This document shows, in pieces, positions 48,976 to 63,481 of a DNA stretch of 64,000 nt (position 1 is the stretch's first letter; every line of letters starts with the position of its first letter). The DNA is from Mya arenaria (lineage: Eukaryota > Mollusca > Bivalvia > Myida > Myidae). The notes beneath the pieces were generated by a model that was given only the letters and a program-made list of their open reading frames with translations, was not told where the DNA came from and made no database searches. Both the position numbers and the translations under genes were made by a program. Where the stretch lies: assembly GCF_026914265.1 (NCBI RefSeq), contig NC_069136.1, forward strand, positions 21,234,715-21,298,714. Direction: 5' to 3'.

Positions 48976-50655
48976 GCGTATGATGAAGCGATATTCTGTC
49001 CAAAACGATTGTACGACACGATCACTTCTACGTTTAGCGTTTAAATATGAGTATACTATTACTCAAATACTCTTCGCGTCTTATCTATCGTCGGATCAGT
49101 TCTACATTGAGCGTTAAATTATGGGTATAAATTACACAAATACTTCTCGCGCCTGATCAAGAGTTCAGTTTCAGTGCGTTTATTCACAGACCAAAATATG
49201 AATGATTATGTATTACAGACTTCGAGTGTTTCAAAATATTTTAAACAGAATCCCGACTGTGATGTCCATAATGCTTGATGTTACTTGATGCAGCTAGTAA
49301 AACGGAGCACGGATACTACTTTAACTAGTCTAAGAGTGATATATTTCAACACGTATAATATGGCACCATTTTTTATTGTAAGTACTGAATAACAGTACAC
49401 CGACACGGTTTTGTACCTCTTTCAATCTGTTCAGCTAAGTGTAATCAATTTGCATTCATTTGTAAATAGTTGGTATTCCAAAAAGAGGCATTGGGCATGT
49501 TCAAGTTTCTTATACTGATAACTTATGCTGCATTAAATTTTCCTCATGAGAAATTTTCCAATATTGCCGCTGGGGTAGTTCTCATATGGAAATGGATAAT
49601 TTTATTTTAATAAAACACAAATGGTTAGTGTTGAAAATATCTGATATTGATGAAGCTATCATTACTGACATATAATTCTAAAGAACTGTGTTTAATACTG
49701 ATATTATTCTCTAATTGATACCATATTGTAAAACTTTCGGGAAACGAACTAACATTTCGTGTGTCCTCCAAGTATTAGTGTAAATCGGAATCAAGTAGGT
49801 GTCTTAAACTCTTATCTTCAAAGAAACAGCTCTTTGAAGTACTAGTCATTTGATTTGTAAATAAAATCTGTCACAAGTCGTCATGTCGTTATTCAAGGTT
49901 TTCAGCTAATAATTTCCTTGAGATGTTATGTTTCATGTCTTTTCAGCACATGCAAGTCCCCACCAGAGAGAACGAAAGAGCCCTAACTGTTTAACCTGCG
50001 GTATGATTATCAGAATTTCTTTCCGTGTTACATACATTACAAACATTATTTACCCGGAAGATTTTAAAACACTTAACTTGATCTTCACTCTTATATGATT
50101 ATTCAGTGTTTAATCATTCGTTTTCCTTAAATTTGGGCGCTACAAGCAGACGACATATTCATTTCCGGAATTCTTGTATTTTTGTATTGCTGCTGAATAA
50201 GATAGACAGGCATATAGACAAAACAGACATTTATTTCTGACTAGTACAAGGAATGTGCGATTCTCTTTCTGCAACCCGCAGCTACTTCCGCTGTGTTTTC
50301 ACAATATATTATCCTATTATTGACAGTGTGTTTCTAGAAACTTGGACATACGAACATAACCAACTAATTGTTTTTAATGCAGAAGAATATTGAGGAAGAT
50401 CTAAGGAAGGTCGAACATGTTTGGTTTAACTTTAATCCAAAAGTAAAAAACAGCTCATTGTGGTTGTGAAAACCATCTTTCTTCCCATTCCGTATATGCT
50501 TTTGCATTTTTTGTCATTGTATCCTTTAATATTGGTCCACTCCAACGTTAGATAAGGTGCATTTTTTTCAAATTCGATTTCGTGTGTCCTCGCGCTTGTA
50601 TTTTGAGCGTGTACAATATCCGAAACTCAATTTTCTTGTAAGCACACAACATGCT

Positions 50656-50661
50656 TTTATT
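50656..50661 (-). promoter_or_regulatory. Polyadenylation signal of gene C
   Basis: AATAAA at the position equivalent to 6458-6463. Confidence 0.4.
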
Positions 50662-50892
50662 TCAATCAAATATTATGGTTAAAACATGTTAACTTTTCAA
50701 TATGTATGTAATGTAAACATGCGAATATCAGAAACATGTCAATAAAACATAAACATATATTAATCTGTATTATGAGAAAGAATAAAGAAATCCGTAGTAT
50801 CGAAACGTAATCAGATTCTACAGATTGTTCATAACGCTTCATATCTTACAACCAAAATGATAATACTAAAGTTTATGACAATTCAAAAGACG

Positions 50893-53800
50893 TTAATAAA
50901 CGACCATTTGACCATGACTTCCGTATCCCTTGTAGACGTATGCTGTTTGTGTTTGATGGTTATATGCTCGATTGCCTTCAGAGAATGACGGATTGTCGCC
51001 GGTTTCTGAAAACAGTACATGTAACATAACAAAACGAACTTTCAATTAAGCATAGCGCCACGATTCTAATCAATATATCGATGTATAACTATTCAATTTA
51101 GCATTTTTGCAGAACAAAATATTCCAATTCAACACAATATTATTTAGTACAATTTAATTGCAAGAAAGTTGATATACACGACATTCAATTAAACGTCGGT
51201 ATTCATTAGCAACAAAGTGCTTTAATATAAATATTAATCTCAAGAGGGTCTGGATTAACCTTGTGCATATCAACAGGGTCATCATTTACCTTGTGCCTCT
51301 CAACAGGGCCTTTGGTTACCTTGTGCCTGTCAACAGTACTTTGTGATTTATAGCAGTGTCTTGGTTAACCTTGTATCTCTCAACAGGGTCTTTGTTAACC
51401 TTGTGTCTCTCAACCGGGATTATATTAACCTTGTGCCTCACAATAGGGTCTTTGTTAACCTTGTGCATCTCGACAGGGCCTTTTTAAGATCGTGCATCGC
51501 AAAAAGGGTCTTTGTTAGCATTGTGCCTCTCAACCGGGATTTTATTAACCTTTTGCCTCACAACAGGGTCTTTGTTAACAGTATACATCTCAACAGGGTC
51601 TTTGTTAACAGTGTACATCTCAACGGGGTCTTGGTTAACATTTTGCCTCACAGAGTCTTTGTAAAACTTGTGCCTCACAACAAGGTCATCGTTAACTAAG
51701 TGCATCACGACAGGGTCATTGTTAACATCTTAATTAACATCTCAACACGGTCTTTGTTAACATTGTGCCTCTCAACAGGATCTTTGTTAACATTGTGCCT
51801 CTCAACAGGGTCTTTGTTAACCTTGTGCCTCACAACAGGGACTTTGTTAACCTTGTGCTTCACAACAGGTTCCTTGTTAACAAAGTGCATCACAACAGGG
51901 TCTTTGTTAACGTCTTAATTAACATCTCAACACGGTCTTTGTTAACATTGTGCCTCACAACAGGGTCATCGTTTACCTTGCACCTCTTAACAGGATCTTT
52001 GTTAACCATGTGCGTCTCAAAAGGGTTTTAGTCAACCTTGTGCCTCACAATAGGGTCTTTGTTAACTTTGGGTCAAGTGTACTTTGTTTACCTTGTGCCT
52101 CACAACAAGGACTTTGTTAACCTTATCCTCACAACAGGGTCTTTGTTAACCAAGTGCATCACAACCGGGTCTTTGTTAACGTCTTAATTAACATCTCAAC
52201 ACGGTCTTTGTTAACATCGTGCCTCACAACATGGTCATCGTTTACCTTGTACCTCTTAACAGGGTCTGTATTAACCATGTGCGTCTCAAAAGTGTTTAGT
52301 TAACCTTGTGCCTCACAATAGGGTCTGTGTTAACCTTGGGACTCTCAACAGTACTTTGTTAACCTTTTTTCTCAACAATACTTTGTTAGATTTATGCATC
52401 TCAACCAGGTTATCGTTTACCTTGTTCATCTTAACAGTGTTATCGTTTACCTTGTTCATCTTAACAGGGTCATGGTTAACCTTATGCCGCTCAAAACGGT
52501 CTTCGTTAACGTTGTGTATCACAACAGGGTCATCGTTTACCTTGTGCCTCACAGCAGGGTCATGGCTAACCTTGTTCATCTCAACAGGGTTATAGTTTAC
52601 CTTGTTCATCTTAACAAGGTCATGGTTAACCAAATGCTGTTCAACAGGGTCTTCGTTAACCTTGTGCCTCACAACAGGGTCATCGTTTACCTTGTGCATC
52701 ATAACAGGGTCATCGTTTACCTTGTGCCTCACAACAGGGTCATGGTTAACCTTGTTCATCTCAACAGGGTTATCGATTACCTTGTTCATCTTTACAGGGT
52801 CTGTTTTAACCTTGTGTCTCTCAACTGGGTCTGTGTTAACCTTGAGGTTCTCATTAGTACTTTGTTAACCTTGTTCATCTCAACAGGGTTATCGTTTACC
52901 TTGTTCATCTTAACAATGTCTGTTTTAACCTTGTGCCTCTTAACTGGGTCTGTGTTAACCTTGGGCCTGTCAACAGGGTCATCGTTAACCGTGTGCATCT
53001 CAACAGGGTCATCGTTAACCGTATGCATCTCAACAGGGTCATCGTTAACCTTGTGCCTCTTAACAGGGTCATCGTTAACCGTGTGCCTCTCAACAGGGTC
53101 ATCGTTAACCGTGTGCCTCTCAACAGGGTCATCGTTAACCGTGTGTCTCTCAATAGTACTTTGTTAACCTTGTGCATCTCAACAGAGTCATCGTTTATCT
53201 AGTACCTCTCAACAGGGTCTGTTTTAACCTTGTGCCTCTCAAAAGCACTTTGTTAACCTTGTGTCTCTCAACAGTACTTTGTTAACCTTGTGGATCTCAA
53301 CCGGGTTATCGTTTACCTTGTATGTTTTAACCTTGTGCTTTTCGACAGAGTCTTTTTTAATCCTGTGCATCTCAACAGGGTCTTCGTTAACCTTGTGCCT
53401 AACAACAGGATCTTTGTTAACCTTGGGTATCTCAAGTTTAATTTGTTAATCTTGTGCCTCTCAAGAGGGTCATATTTTACCTTGTGCCATTTTACAGGGT
53501 CTGTTTTAACCTTGGAATTCTCAACAGGGTCTTATTTAACCTTGGACCATTCAACAGGGTCTGCGTTAACCTTGTGCCCCTCAACAGGGTCTTCGTTAAC
53601 CTTGAGCCCCTCAAAAGGGTCTTCGTTAAACTTGTGCCTTACAACAGGGTCATGATTTACCTTGTACCTCACAACAGGGTCAACGTTAACCTTGTGTTTA
53701 TCAACAGGGTCTTCGTTAACCTTCTGCCGCTCAACAGGGTCTTCGTTAATCTGGTGACTCTCAACAGGGTCATCGTCAACATTGTTACTCTCAACAGGGT

Positions 53801-56800
53801 CACCATTGACCTCGTGCCAAACAATAGGTTCTTCGTTATCATTGTGCCTTTACACAGGGTCATCGTTAACCTTGTACTTCACAACAGGGTCATCGTTCAC
53901 CTTGAGCCTCTCAACAGGGTCTGCGTTAACCTTATTCCTCACAACAGGGTCATCTTTAACCTTGTGCCTCTCAACATGATCTGCGTTAAACTTGTGCCTC
54001 TCAACAGGTTCATCTTTAACCATGTGCCTCTCGACAGGGTCTTCGTTAACCTTGTACCTCAAAAACAGGGTCATCGTTAACCTTGTGCCTCTCAACAGGG
54101 TCTTCGTTAACCTTATGCCTCTCAAAGGGTCTTCGTTAACCTTGTACCTCAAAATCAGGGTCATCGTTAACCTTGTGCCTCTCAACAGGGTCTTCGTTAA
54201 CCTTATGCCTCTCAAAGGGTCTTCGTTAACCTTGTACCTCAACAACAGAGTCATCGTTAACCTTGTGCCTATCAACAGGGTATTCGTTAACCTTGTACCT
54301 CACAACGGGGTCATTGTTAACCTTGTACATCACATCAGGGTCATCGTTAACCTTGTGCCTCACAACAGGGTCTTTGTTAATCTTGTGCCTCACAACAGGG
54401 TCTTTGTTTACCCTGTGCCTCTCAACAGGGTATTCGTTAACCTTGTGCCTCAAAACACGGTCTTTGTTAACCTTGTCCCTCTCAACAGGGTCTTTGTTAA
54501 CCTTGTGCCTCTCAACAGGGTCATCGTTAACCTTGTGTCTCTCAACAGGGTCATCGTTAACCTTGTATCTCTCAACAGGGTATTCGTTAACATTTTGCCT
54601 CACAACAGGCTCTTTGTTAACCTTGTGCCTTTAAACGGGGTATGTTTTAACCTTGTGCCTCACGACAGGGTCATTGTTTACCTTGTGCCTCTCAAAAGCG
54701 TGTTCGTAAGCAAAAATACTTGTAAAAATGTGTGCACAAACCTTCCTTTCGTGGATCTCGGGTGGAGTGTGAGTTATTTAGTTGATGCCTTCTTTGATTT
54801 ATAACGACGCATGCTGCAATGAGGATGATAACCGGCACTGCTGTTCCGATCACAACACCAATAATTAAACCCACGATGGTTTTATCATCATCTATGATAG
54901 GCGGAGGAGCAATGTACGTATGATTTGTTCTTCCGTTGAAGGAAATGTTAAATCCTGTGAAAGGAAAAATGGCGATTGTCTAAAACTATTGCGCTTTGGA
55001 AACATTTATGTCTTCTGATGCCAGGTTTGGTCAGTTTCTATAACTTCCTTACGTACATAAATTACGACATAATTGTATTTTATCTTACCGTCATACTTAC
55101 CATTTGCTATTACTATTGACACAATATTAGACATAGCTCCCTCATTTCCAACCTCATCCAAAGCTCTAATGCCCAAAAAGGCTGTCTCGTTAAATTCTTT
55201 TTCAGCTGTTACAGAAATATCGACAGCCTCGTCTTCGCCTGAGTCTCTAGGGTAAAGGTTATGTTGACCAATGTCCAGAGCTTGCGCATTTCCAAAATTA
55301 TTTAACAAACTGTCTAAGTCGTTTGCATAGCGGAATTGATAAGTTGTTGCTGAAATAAAAAGGTAACTAATTATCCAACTTCATTGTGATTTTAATACTC
55401 GTTTTACACTTTCTTTAATTAAAAGAAATTATGTTAAGTAGAAATGATTTAAATTAACCTCAAATAAAGTATTCAGTGGCAACACTTATTCATGTGTTAT
55501 GTCAATGAGAGCCTATAAATGCTTTCATGTTACCACTTGGAATACGAGGGGAAAGGGCCATGGTGCGTATTGTTACAGCATTATAGTATAATTGAACATG
55601 TTAATATTACCTGCTGTTGTAACTAGGGTAAATAAGGTGAGCATGCCAAATATCATACCATTAACAAACATACCGTGTAGGTATTGGGTACTCTAGTTTT
55701 GTCATGATCTAATGCATGTATTGCAGTTTCTGTGTCTGATCTTCTATCCTAAATGCTATGCACGATTCACCCAAAATAAAATTTTGTTTAACTAAGTATT
55801 TTAACAACAAAATGATCAAGATTGGTCGTTCTTAACGTGGGCGTTTTGATTATCTTACAAAAATATACAAGCATGGTACCTTGGCCAGTGTATCTGTCGT
55901 CACCTGTTGCTGTCCAGCGTATTGTAAAATGTCGGGTGTTTCCATTCGTTTCCACATCTTCTATTCTGAGATCAGTAATCTTTCCCGGGGAAGTAGTATC
56001 CCCTATTGTTGTTGGAGATAAATTGGCATCCTCAACAAGTGAAAACCTTTCAAACCTTTCCTCAATAACGATTTCTTCAAACGCGTCTGAATAATAAGTT
56101 TTACTGGTTGAAACATAATCATAGTACGTTTAATTTACAATTGGATAACATGAATACAACACAATTACGGATAGCGTCGGAACTGAAAAATCTATTAAAG
56201 GAGGCCTATTCATGTTGAGATTAAAGGGCATAACTGTCCGCATAGCAATATTTTTTGAACGTAAAAGACTCACACTACAATTCAACATATTACATTTTAC
56301 GATTGGAACACAAAGTACAACCAAGTCAATGTGCCGTTTGTATAACCTGTTTATAAGTGAGTTGAGAAATTACCTGGGTTTAACGTTGCGGCTCCGACAA
56401 TGCCAGTCACAATAATGATTGAATTTGCCTTCACAGTGACGCGGGTTTCACTCCGGCCTTCTTTGGGACATGTAAACTGCCCTGTATAAGTTCCGTCGCC
56501 TGCTGTAATATCTTTACCTAAATAAGTTAGAAGCTATATCATTTGTGGTTCAAATGAACCATTAGGACGAATAAAAGATTCTTCACAATAATAAACCACT
56601 TAAGCATGTGCTACAGGCAGTGGTCATAAGTCATTAGTCTCTTACTATTGCTATCAGATGCATTTTGTGTTTCAACGTTAAAGAATTTATTCATAGGACC
56701 TGGCGCCATTTAAGGACATTGTTGAAGTCGCATTTTGTACATTTTAAACAGGTAAAATGCTTAGAATTGTAACCTTTTCCATTGTCCCGTAAAATTACAA

Positions 56801-59800
56801 AACATGATCCAGACGTGGCGACGACGTTTGCATTCAAAACAGGAGCATTCCCCTTCAATACGTCCGTATAAACCACGTCGTCGGAGAAACGGGTCGTTAC
56901 GGTAACTTGATGGTTATCCTTTGATTTAGATTTCACATCGTACTCCCAATTTATAGCTGTATCAGGCTTGGTTTTAACAACAACAAAATATGTCCCTTTC
57001 TGAAAATATATGGTAAAGACACATAACGACGGCTCTTGGGATGAATTAACAATATTATTTCGTTGAAACTATGTGTAACTTTAATGCAGACTTTCGCCTC
57101 GTCCTGTTCCTTAACGTTTCGTCATGGAACTTAGTCTTAACCTTATTTCTTTTCAAAATATTGTAAACATGTACGTATCATTAGTAGCAAAACCTCTGAA
57201 GCGAAAGCCTAGAAATTTATGCCGTTACTTAAGCTATCAGAAATTCAAACAATAAAAACAGTTGACATGCATCACATTATGTAGTGTAAATACTTATGAA
57301 ATAGTCCTCACCTGAAACAAGAACAACGATAATATTACTTTGTATGGAAAGTAAGTCAATAAACGCATTATAGAAAGTTGAACTTACTGTTAATTTTCCA
57401 GTCAACCGTGCCATAATCGGTGTCTCACTTATATTTAAACTTTTCTCAAGTAAGCCCTCCTCTCCTCTTATTTCAAAGTCAAAGTGTAGGCCAGGGTTGC
57501 TTGGAAATATGACAACTGTTGTGTTTAAACCCATCCCACCATCGATAGTGAAATTAAAATTCAACACGCTGCTATTCCTTAACGTCCCTGATCTCATCTA
57601 CAAGACACAATGATTTTAAACCTAAAACAAACCATTGCAGCACGAGTCCGTACCCCTTGCAATGTATGCGTCACATTGTAGAATTTGTCATAATTTATAT
57701 GTATATAACATTGATGTTTAAATCTTAAATTGTAAATAAGCGTTAAGTGCTTCATTCCTTTCGTATAAACAGAAAACGAGCGTTTAGATCATTTTTTCAA
57801 CAATATAAGTGTTGCTCCAAATGGCTTTAGGTACGGGTGCGTGTACATGTGGACTAACTTTATTTTACTGCGATAACCATGTCTGCATGCAATACACATT
57901 TTTAGAATGACTCATACAAAGACAAGAGGAAATTTGTTTATGGTAGTATCAAAAAAGCGTCAATAAACTGTATCACCTTCGCCTTACCACAAAGGATACC
58001 ACTTTAACAATGGACAATTACTAAAAGAATACAGCACCCAGAGTGCTAGTTCTAATGCATTGCACTTCTCCTAATGAAATCTTTCTGATATGTATATGCA
58101 GTTTGAGGTAAACTCCTCAACGGTTTCACGTTATGCTCCGGACAAAAATAAATAACTATGAACATAAACAAAGATCATTTTAAAAACTGCATTCAGAATG
58201 ATGGTTCCTGTGCACTGCACTTCTATCTGTATATAAAATTTGAATTAATACCTTAAGGGCATTTTAAGATCTGACCCGAACAAAAATAGGTATGAAAATT
58301 AATAAAGGTAATAACTAAAAACATGCTGCACCATAAAAACTTAAACTTTTCAAGTTACGCTCTAGACAAAAATTCTCGGAAGCCACAGGCACTTTCCCAC
58401 ACACATACACACGCCTACATCACTATTCCCTTTCGAAGGTGGCTACTATACATAGGCGAAAGAGAAGTTAGGTATCCAAGTATGAAAGAGCGAGCAGAAG
58501 CAGGATTTCGTCATTCGCATATACTAGAATACTAGTATGTGGTTTTCGCAACTTTTCTATTTACCAATTTTTAAAAGATATCATACCTCCTCCGATTTAC
58601 ATCCGCCCCCGGTCATACTGTTCGACAATGCTTTGGATAAGACAGAAAGAAACGTAATATTTCCTCCAATCTCCAGAAAAAGACTTTTCCCGCCAGTAAT
58701 TTTCGCAACGTCGGCGAGTCGTACAGAAGACTGGTCTGAGATTGCGACTGTGTGTATGAGTATACCAAGGTCTTTCGCTCTGGTTGTTTGCTCTGTTATT
58801 GTTGATTTGTTCGTCGTCTCTTCGCCATCAGACATAAGAATAATCTCAGAATGTTTTGAGGACGTGGGAAAGGTCTTTATGATTTCCTGAAGGAAAACTA
58901 TGGGTAAGTGATGGTCTGTAATGTTGTGTTTATATTAGCACCTTAACTAACTTAAGGTTGTCACATTAGTTTTCTTTACACTTAACATTACTTCCTTCTT
59001 TTTAGTATAGAACCTCCATCTTATTATTGTATAACCAATAATAGGAAAACCCTTTTTTACCTCAAGCACTTTTCAATTCTTAAAAGAAACCATATATGTA
59101 TTGCTTATGTAATTCATCACGTCCTTGGTCTCTTTCTGACAAACTTATTTCATAACTATACATATAATAATAATGTTCTGTTAAAATATTTCTTATAGAA
59201 CCTCCATTTTCTTATAAAAGCAAGAATCCTTTAATAATTTACCAGACAAATCAACATTGAGAGAAAGAGTTTTTACATCTATAGCAAGCTTCAGTCCACA
59301 TCCGATACAAGTGCCGCCACCGGAAAACGTTGGTAGAGCATCAACTAGAGCAGCCCTCGTGGCTACACTGTCGACCTTAGTAATAGCTGTAGAATAAGGG
59401 CGGTATTTGTTTTAAAATTTATAGCAACAAATTCGATTTTATATTTTATGTGAATATGCCTAGTTGTTGTTAAAGAAGAAAAGTAGGCAGATTATAATGC
59501 AAATTGTGTTGTTTTTTATTCAGTTATTAAGGCAGACAGTTGTTGTTTGATGTCCTTTCTTAAAACATTCGGAGCTCAATGGCCATTTTAATCGAAAACA
59601 ACCTTGGATGTATATGAACGATTTACAAAAATTGGTATGTGTAAGCGCGCTGCAATTAGGTCGTAATAGTAATTTAATTTAACTTAATGACTTAAAACTA
59701 TTGGAAATCTTAATGTTTGCAAAACTAAAATTCACTGGAAATCAATTTAAACTTAGACCAATAAAGACAACCTAAAACATTGAGTTTAATTAACGGTATA

Positions 59801-62800
59801 ATTCGAAAATTCACGAGCTACTTCTACTAAAGTACCGGCTTACATTCGAGGTTGCTTTGGAAAAAAATGGCCGAGAAGTTCTGAATGTTCTAAAAAGTGT
59901 TCACAAAGTCAAAGCACTCAAAACAGATTCATGGCTGGGAAATTTGATATAATGGTACAAAGTTATTCTGCGGAATATCTCATTACGAATGTTTTCATGT
60001 TGATCCTCATGTGATAAAACAAGACTCATTTATAATTATCAGATCGCGTGAAATTGTACAACATGTTCAAAAACCATAACAACGAAACAGAAAATACACA
60101 CTTCACCTTTCTTGACGGATGCACTGTAACTAAACCACACTATTCCAAGGTAGCTATCGGAACAAATCTCCTCTTCATTCTCGATTATGTATTTACCAGT
60201 CTCATGCAAGCGTACTATCCTCTTTGGTGTGCCCTGTATGAAGATATACCTGTTGTAACAGTGGCCACTGGAAACAGCGCGAGTCTCAAATCGACTGTCA
60301 TTGAGCGTTTTATTTATATTAGTTTTTTTAGAAAACTGAGTGCTACTTAGAAGGCGACATACACATTTTAAACTGTTTTATCTTAAAGGGCGAGGAAGAG
60401 GACACACCCTGAGGAAATTGATAATAATATCTTAAGTGATCTTAAACCTGCTCCTGGTGTAGAGAGATTTGCCAAAATCACTGGTATGGGAAATGTTTGG
60501 TGTATATAAATTCTAACTAGTTAAACCAGCCATATATGTTGCTGTGACTTCCGTCTGTTCTGGTCTATCGAAAATTCAAAACCCCAATGTTATTATCTAC
60601 CCCTTTTTCTAACGCCGCCTTTGTACCCATATACTAGTGCAAAATATTTAATATATTATGTTAAAGATGCACTCTTACTCCCAAAAATGTTTTACCACAT
60701 TTAATAATATTGTGTTAATAGTCCAAAAAGGATGAATAAATATAAAATAAAGAAGGATAACAAGTTTAATTCAAAGAAATAAGCATAAAACACAGTATTT
60801 CTACCTTATGAGACTATAGAAGACCACAGTAAATCATTTTGGCATTTACCAATCATTTAATATTTTTGCCCTTTCGGATTTTAAATACACAGTTACAACC
60901 TGGTTATAGGTAATTAATATTTTCCATAAATGCCTTATTTAGTAAGTAGTTCACGGTTTATCAGTCAAAATTGATGTTTCTTATACATGTGTTTGTATTG
61001 ATTTGGAATAAGAGTGTCACGGGAATCTAATATAGACCTCATACCAAATTCATACTGCCAGATGTATCCAGGACAAACACCTTTCTGCTCTTTGCCTCTT
61101 GTAAAATGGTGAATTTTGGTGAAGTGTCGGTGTCCTCGAGGAGACTTTCACTGTTGACTACATTTAAAACGAAAAACAATTTAAACATTACCCTAGTATT
61201 TTCTGTAAAGAAAAAGTGGATTTCATAAAGCAAAATTCCAAATGCTTTGAAACGACATTGTTAATATCATTGATGAAATTTGATATTGCAAGCTTGACTT
61301 CATTTGCCCAATTGTACACGACGTTGTATATGTCAATTGTTTTATTACTTAATGTTAACGCCGAAACAACCTTACATTCCGTACTTTTACCGTACATTGT
61401 TTACAATGAAAACTCAAAATAAGTATAGTCAACAGAGAAATCCAAAAACCCTGCCGAGCTTCATTGAAATTATCATTTGGACTAGGATATTCAAGATCGC
61501 ATGAATGACCCCCGAAATGAATTGTGATATACCTCCCTTAAAATCCGGATGTTCTCTCATGACAGCCCACACGCTCTTGTGGTCACAGTACAGGTTCTGC
61601 TTGTTTGTTGCAAGTTTGTTGTGTCTCTTCGCTACAGGTGTGTCCTCGAGGTCGTCACAAAAAAGGTACAGCTGTAATAGAAAGTTAATGTCATCGAGCC
61701 CAAGTAACAATATTTAAAACCCACTTTACTTTAACAACTTTTAAATCGAATAAAATGTTGGATTTATTCTACACATTCCGCTTATAGTTCATATTGATAA
61801 ATGACAATGACAATGAGCTAGACTGCCCTGGTATCCAACAAAAACATAATGAAGCCTGGTAGCTAGGTATTTCATAGAATTATTTGTATGCATTCATACG
61901 CTCATGAACAGCTCAACAACATACTTGGTCCACGAATTGGTTGTCCATAATGGACGCCCCTGCTTCCGATTGTGTAAGATCAGGACAGAATCGACAACCG
62001 GGGTGAATACGTCGTGTTGTATCATTTGTATTACACCACAAACTAGCCTTACAATCGGTACCGAACCCCACACGACCTTGAACGTTCTCACTGCAGCTGA
62101 AGTCATAATAAATTAGTGTCAATGCACTCTAGCATTGTGGTATGTCATTTGTATTCCACAAATAGCTTGATTGCAGTCAGGACCGAATATCGGCCTTGAA
62201 AGTTTTCACTGAAGGTGAAGATTAAATTATTTAAAATGACACCACGAACTAGAACGTTGCTAGTATCACACCATGGATAAGACTTAAAGTCAGTACAGAA
62301 CTCCACTCGTCCTTGGTCTACAGCTGAAATGGAAACAAGTTAGTATCACCACGGGCTACCTTTAAAATTAGTATAGAGCCCAACTCTGCCTTGGACGTTC
62401 TCACTGCAATGGAAATTATTTAGTATCACAACATGAGCAAGACTTAGTCAGTGCAGAATTCTACATGGCCTGTAGCTGAAGTTGAAATAAAAAAAACTAA
62501 GTAAATAAGCATTGATAATCATAATACATACACCAAAAGTTAAATCATATGCCATCCCACAATGTCTTCATTTACATTTCATCGACTTACGATTATATAC
62601 AGTAAAGTATCATATACTACTCCTGTTACCTTGTAGGCTTCCACTTCCCTCCAGCCTGGTAGAAATGACCTTTGGCTTCCTCATCGGTACCGTATTCCGG
62701 AAACACGCCCCACCGTAGCTGTGCCCACTCGTGAACGAGAACGTTCTCTGTGAAAAGCCGTTTTAACATGATGACGCCAAATATTCAATTGGACCTTACG

Positions 62801-63449
62801 GAATAAAAACAGACGCTCCTATAAACATCAAGACACAAACATTCAATATACATGTACGTATAAATTTCCTTCCATTAGTAAAATAATGATACCAATGTTT
62901 TCTTTATTGTTTTCATGTGCACTCGTCTCGTCTGCAATCTTACAAAGTCTGTTTTGGAAGACAATAGTATCAAATAATAACTTTGTTATTTGATTGCCTT
63001 TGCATTATCTTTCGTTTTTTATATTTGTTATGCCATCCGTCGGTTGCACAAATATTTTAAAAGGTGTTTCATGCACAATGCAGCTTTGAATGATATCAGT
63101 ATTGATGGTACAATTCCAAAAATTGAATTTCTTTGAAAATGCGACAACGCGATAGGCAAAAATGCAAGAAAAAAAATCGTATTGACATTTTTTTCACGTC
63201 CTGGTTGACAATGAAGGAGTAATTGCGCTCAAATGATTGTGTACGAATTTTTCGTTGCGATTAAAATTCACATGGAACATCCGAATCCAGTCCCATCTTT
63301 GTGTCTTACCGTGTTTGCCAAAGTCAGTCCTGGATGTGTTTTTGACGAATGACAAGGGAAGATAAGTGAACGTTCCTCCTTGTCCACAAACATCATTGCC
63401 AAATGTCCTCGGGGTAATCAGTTGTCCGTCTTCTATCTGCAAGGAAACT

Positions 63450-63481
<32 letters not shown>

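Larger units (their letters stand above)
28865..48981 (-). pseudogene. CLCA: Gene B: CLCA-like copy with disabling mutations
   Basis: Same 17-exon plan as gene A. Exons: 1b 48981-48844 (or 1a 44961-44824), 2 43157-43011, 3 42411-42285, 4 41602-41491, 5 39598-39427, 6 about 39166-39030, 7 38665-38553, 8 38085-37959, 9 37440-37331, 10 36934-36635, 11 35646-35437, 12 35043-34818, 13 34561-34418, 14 34130-33924, 15 33393-33145, 16 32998-32786, 17 28977-28865. Exon 6 has lost its acceptor AG and contains a TGA where A has a Cys codon; exon 7 contains TAA in place of Gln and TAG in place of its last Leu codon; exon 4 has lost two codons including the first protease His. The other exons are open and nearly identical to A. 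A full-length protein cannot be made by the normal splicing path, though a short N-terminal product or a transcript is possible. Confidence 0.8.
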
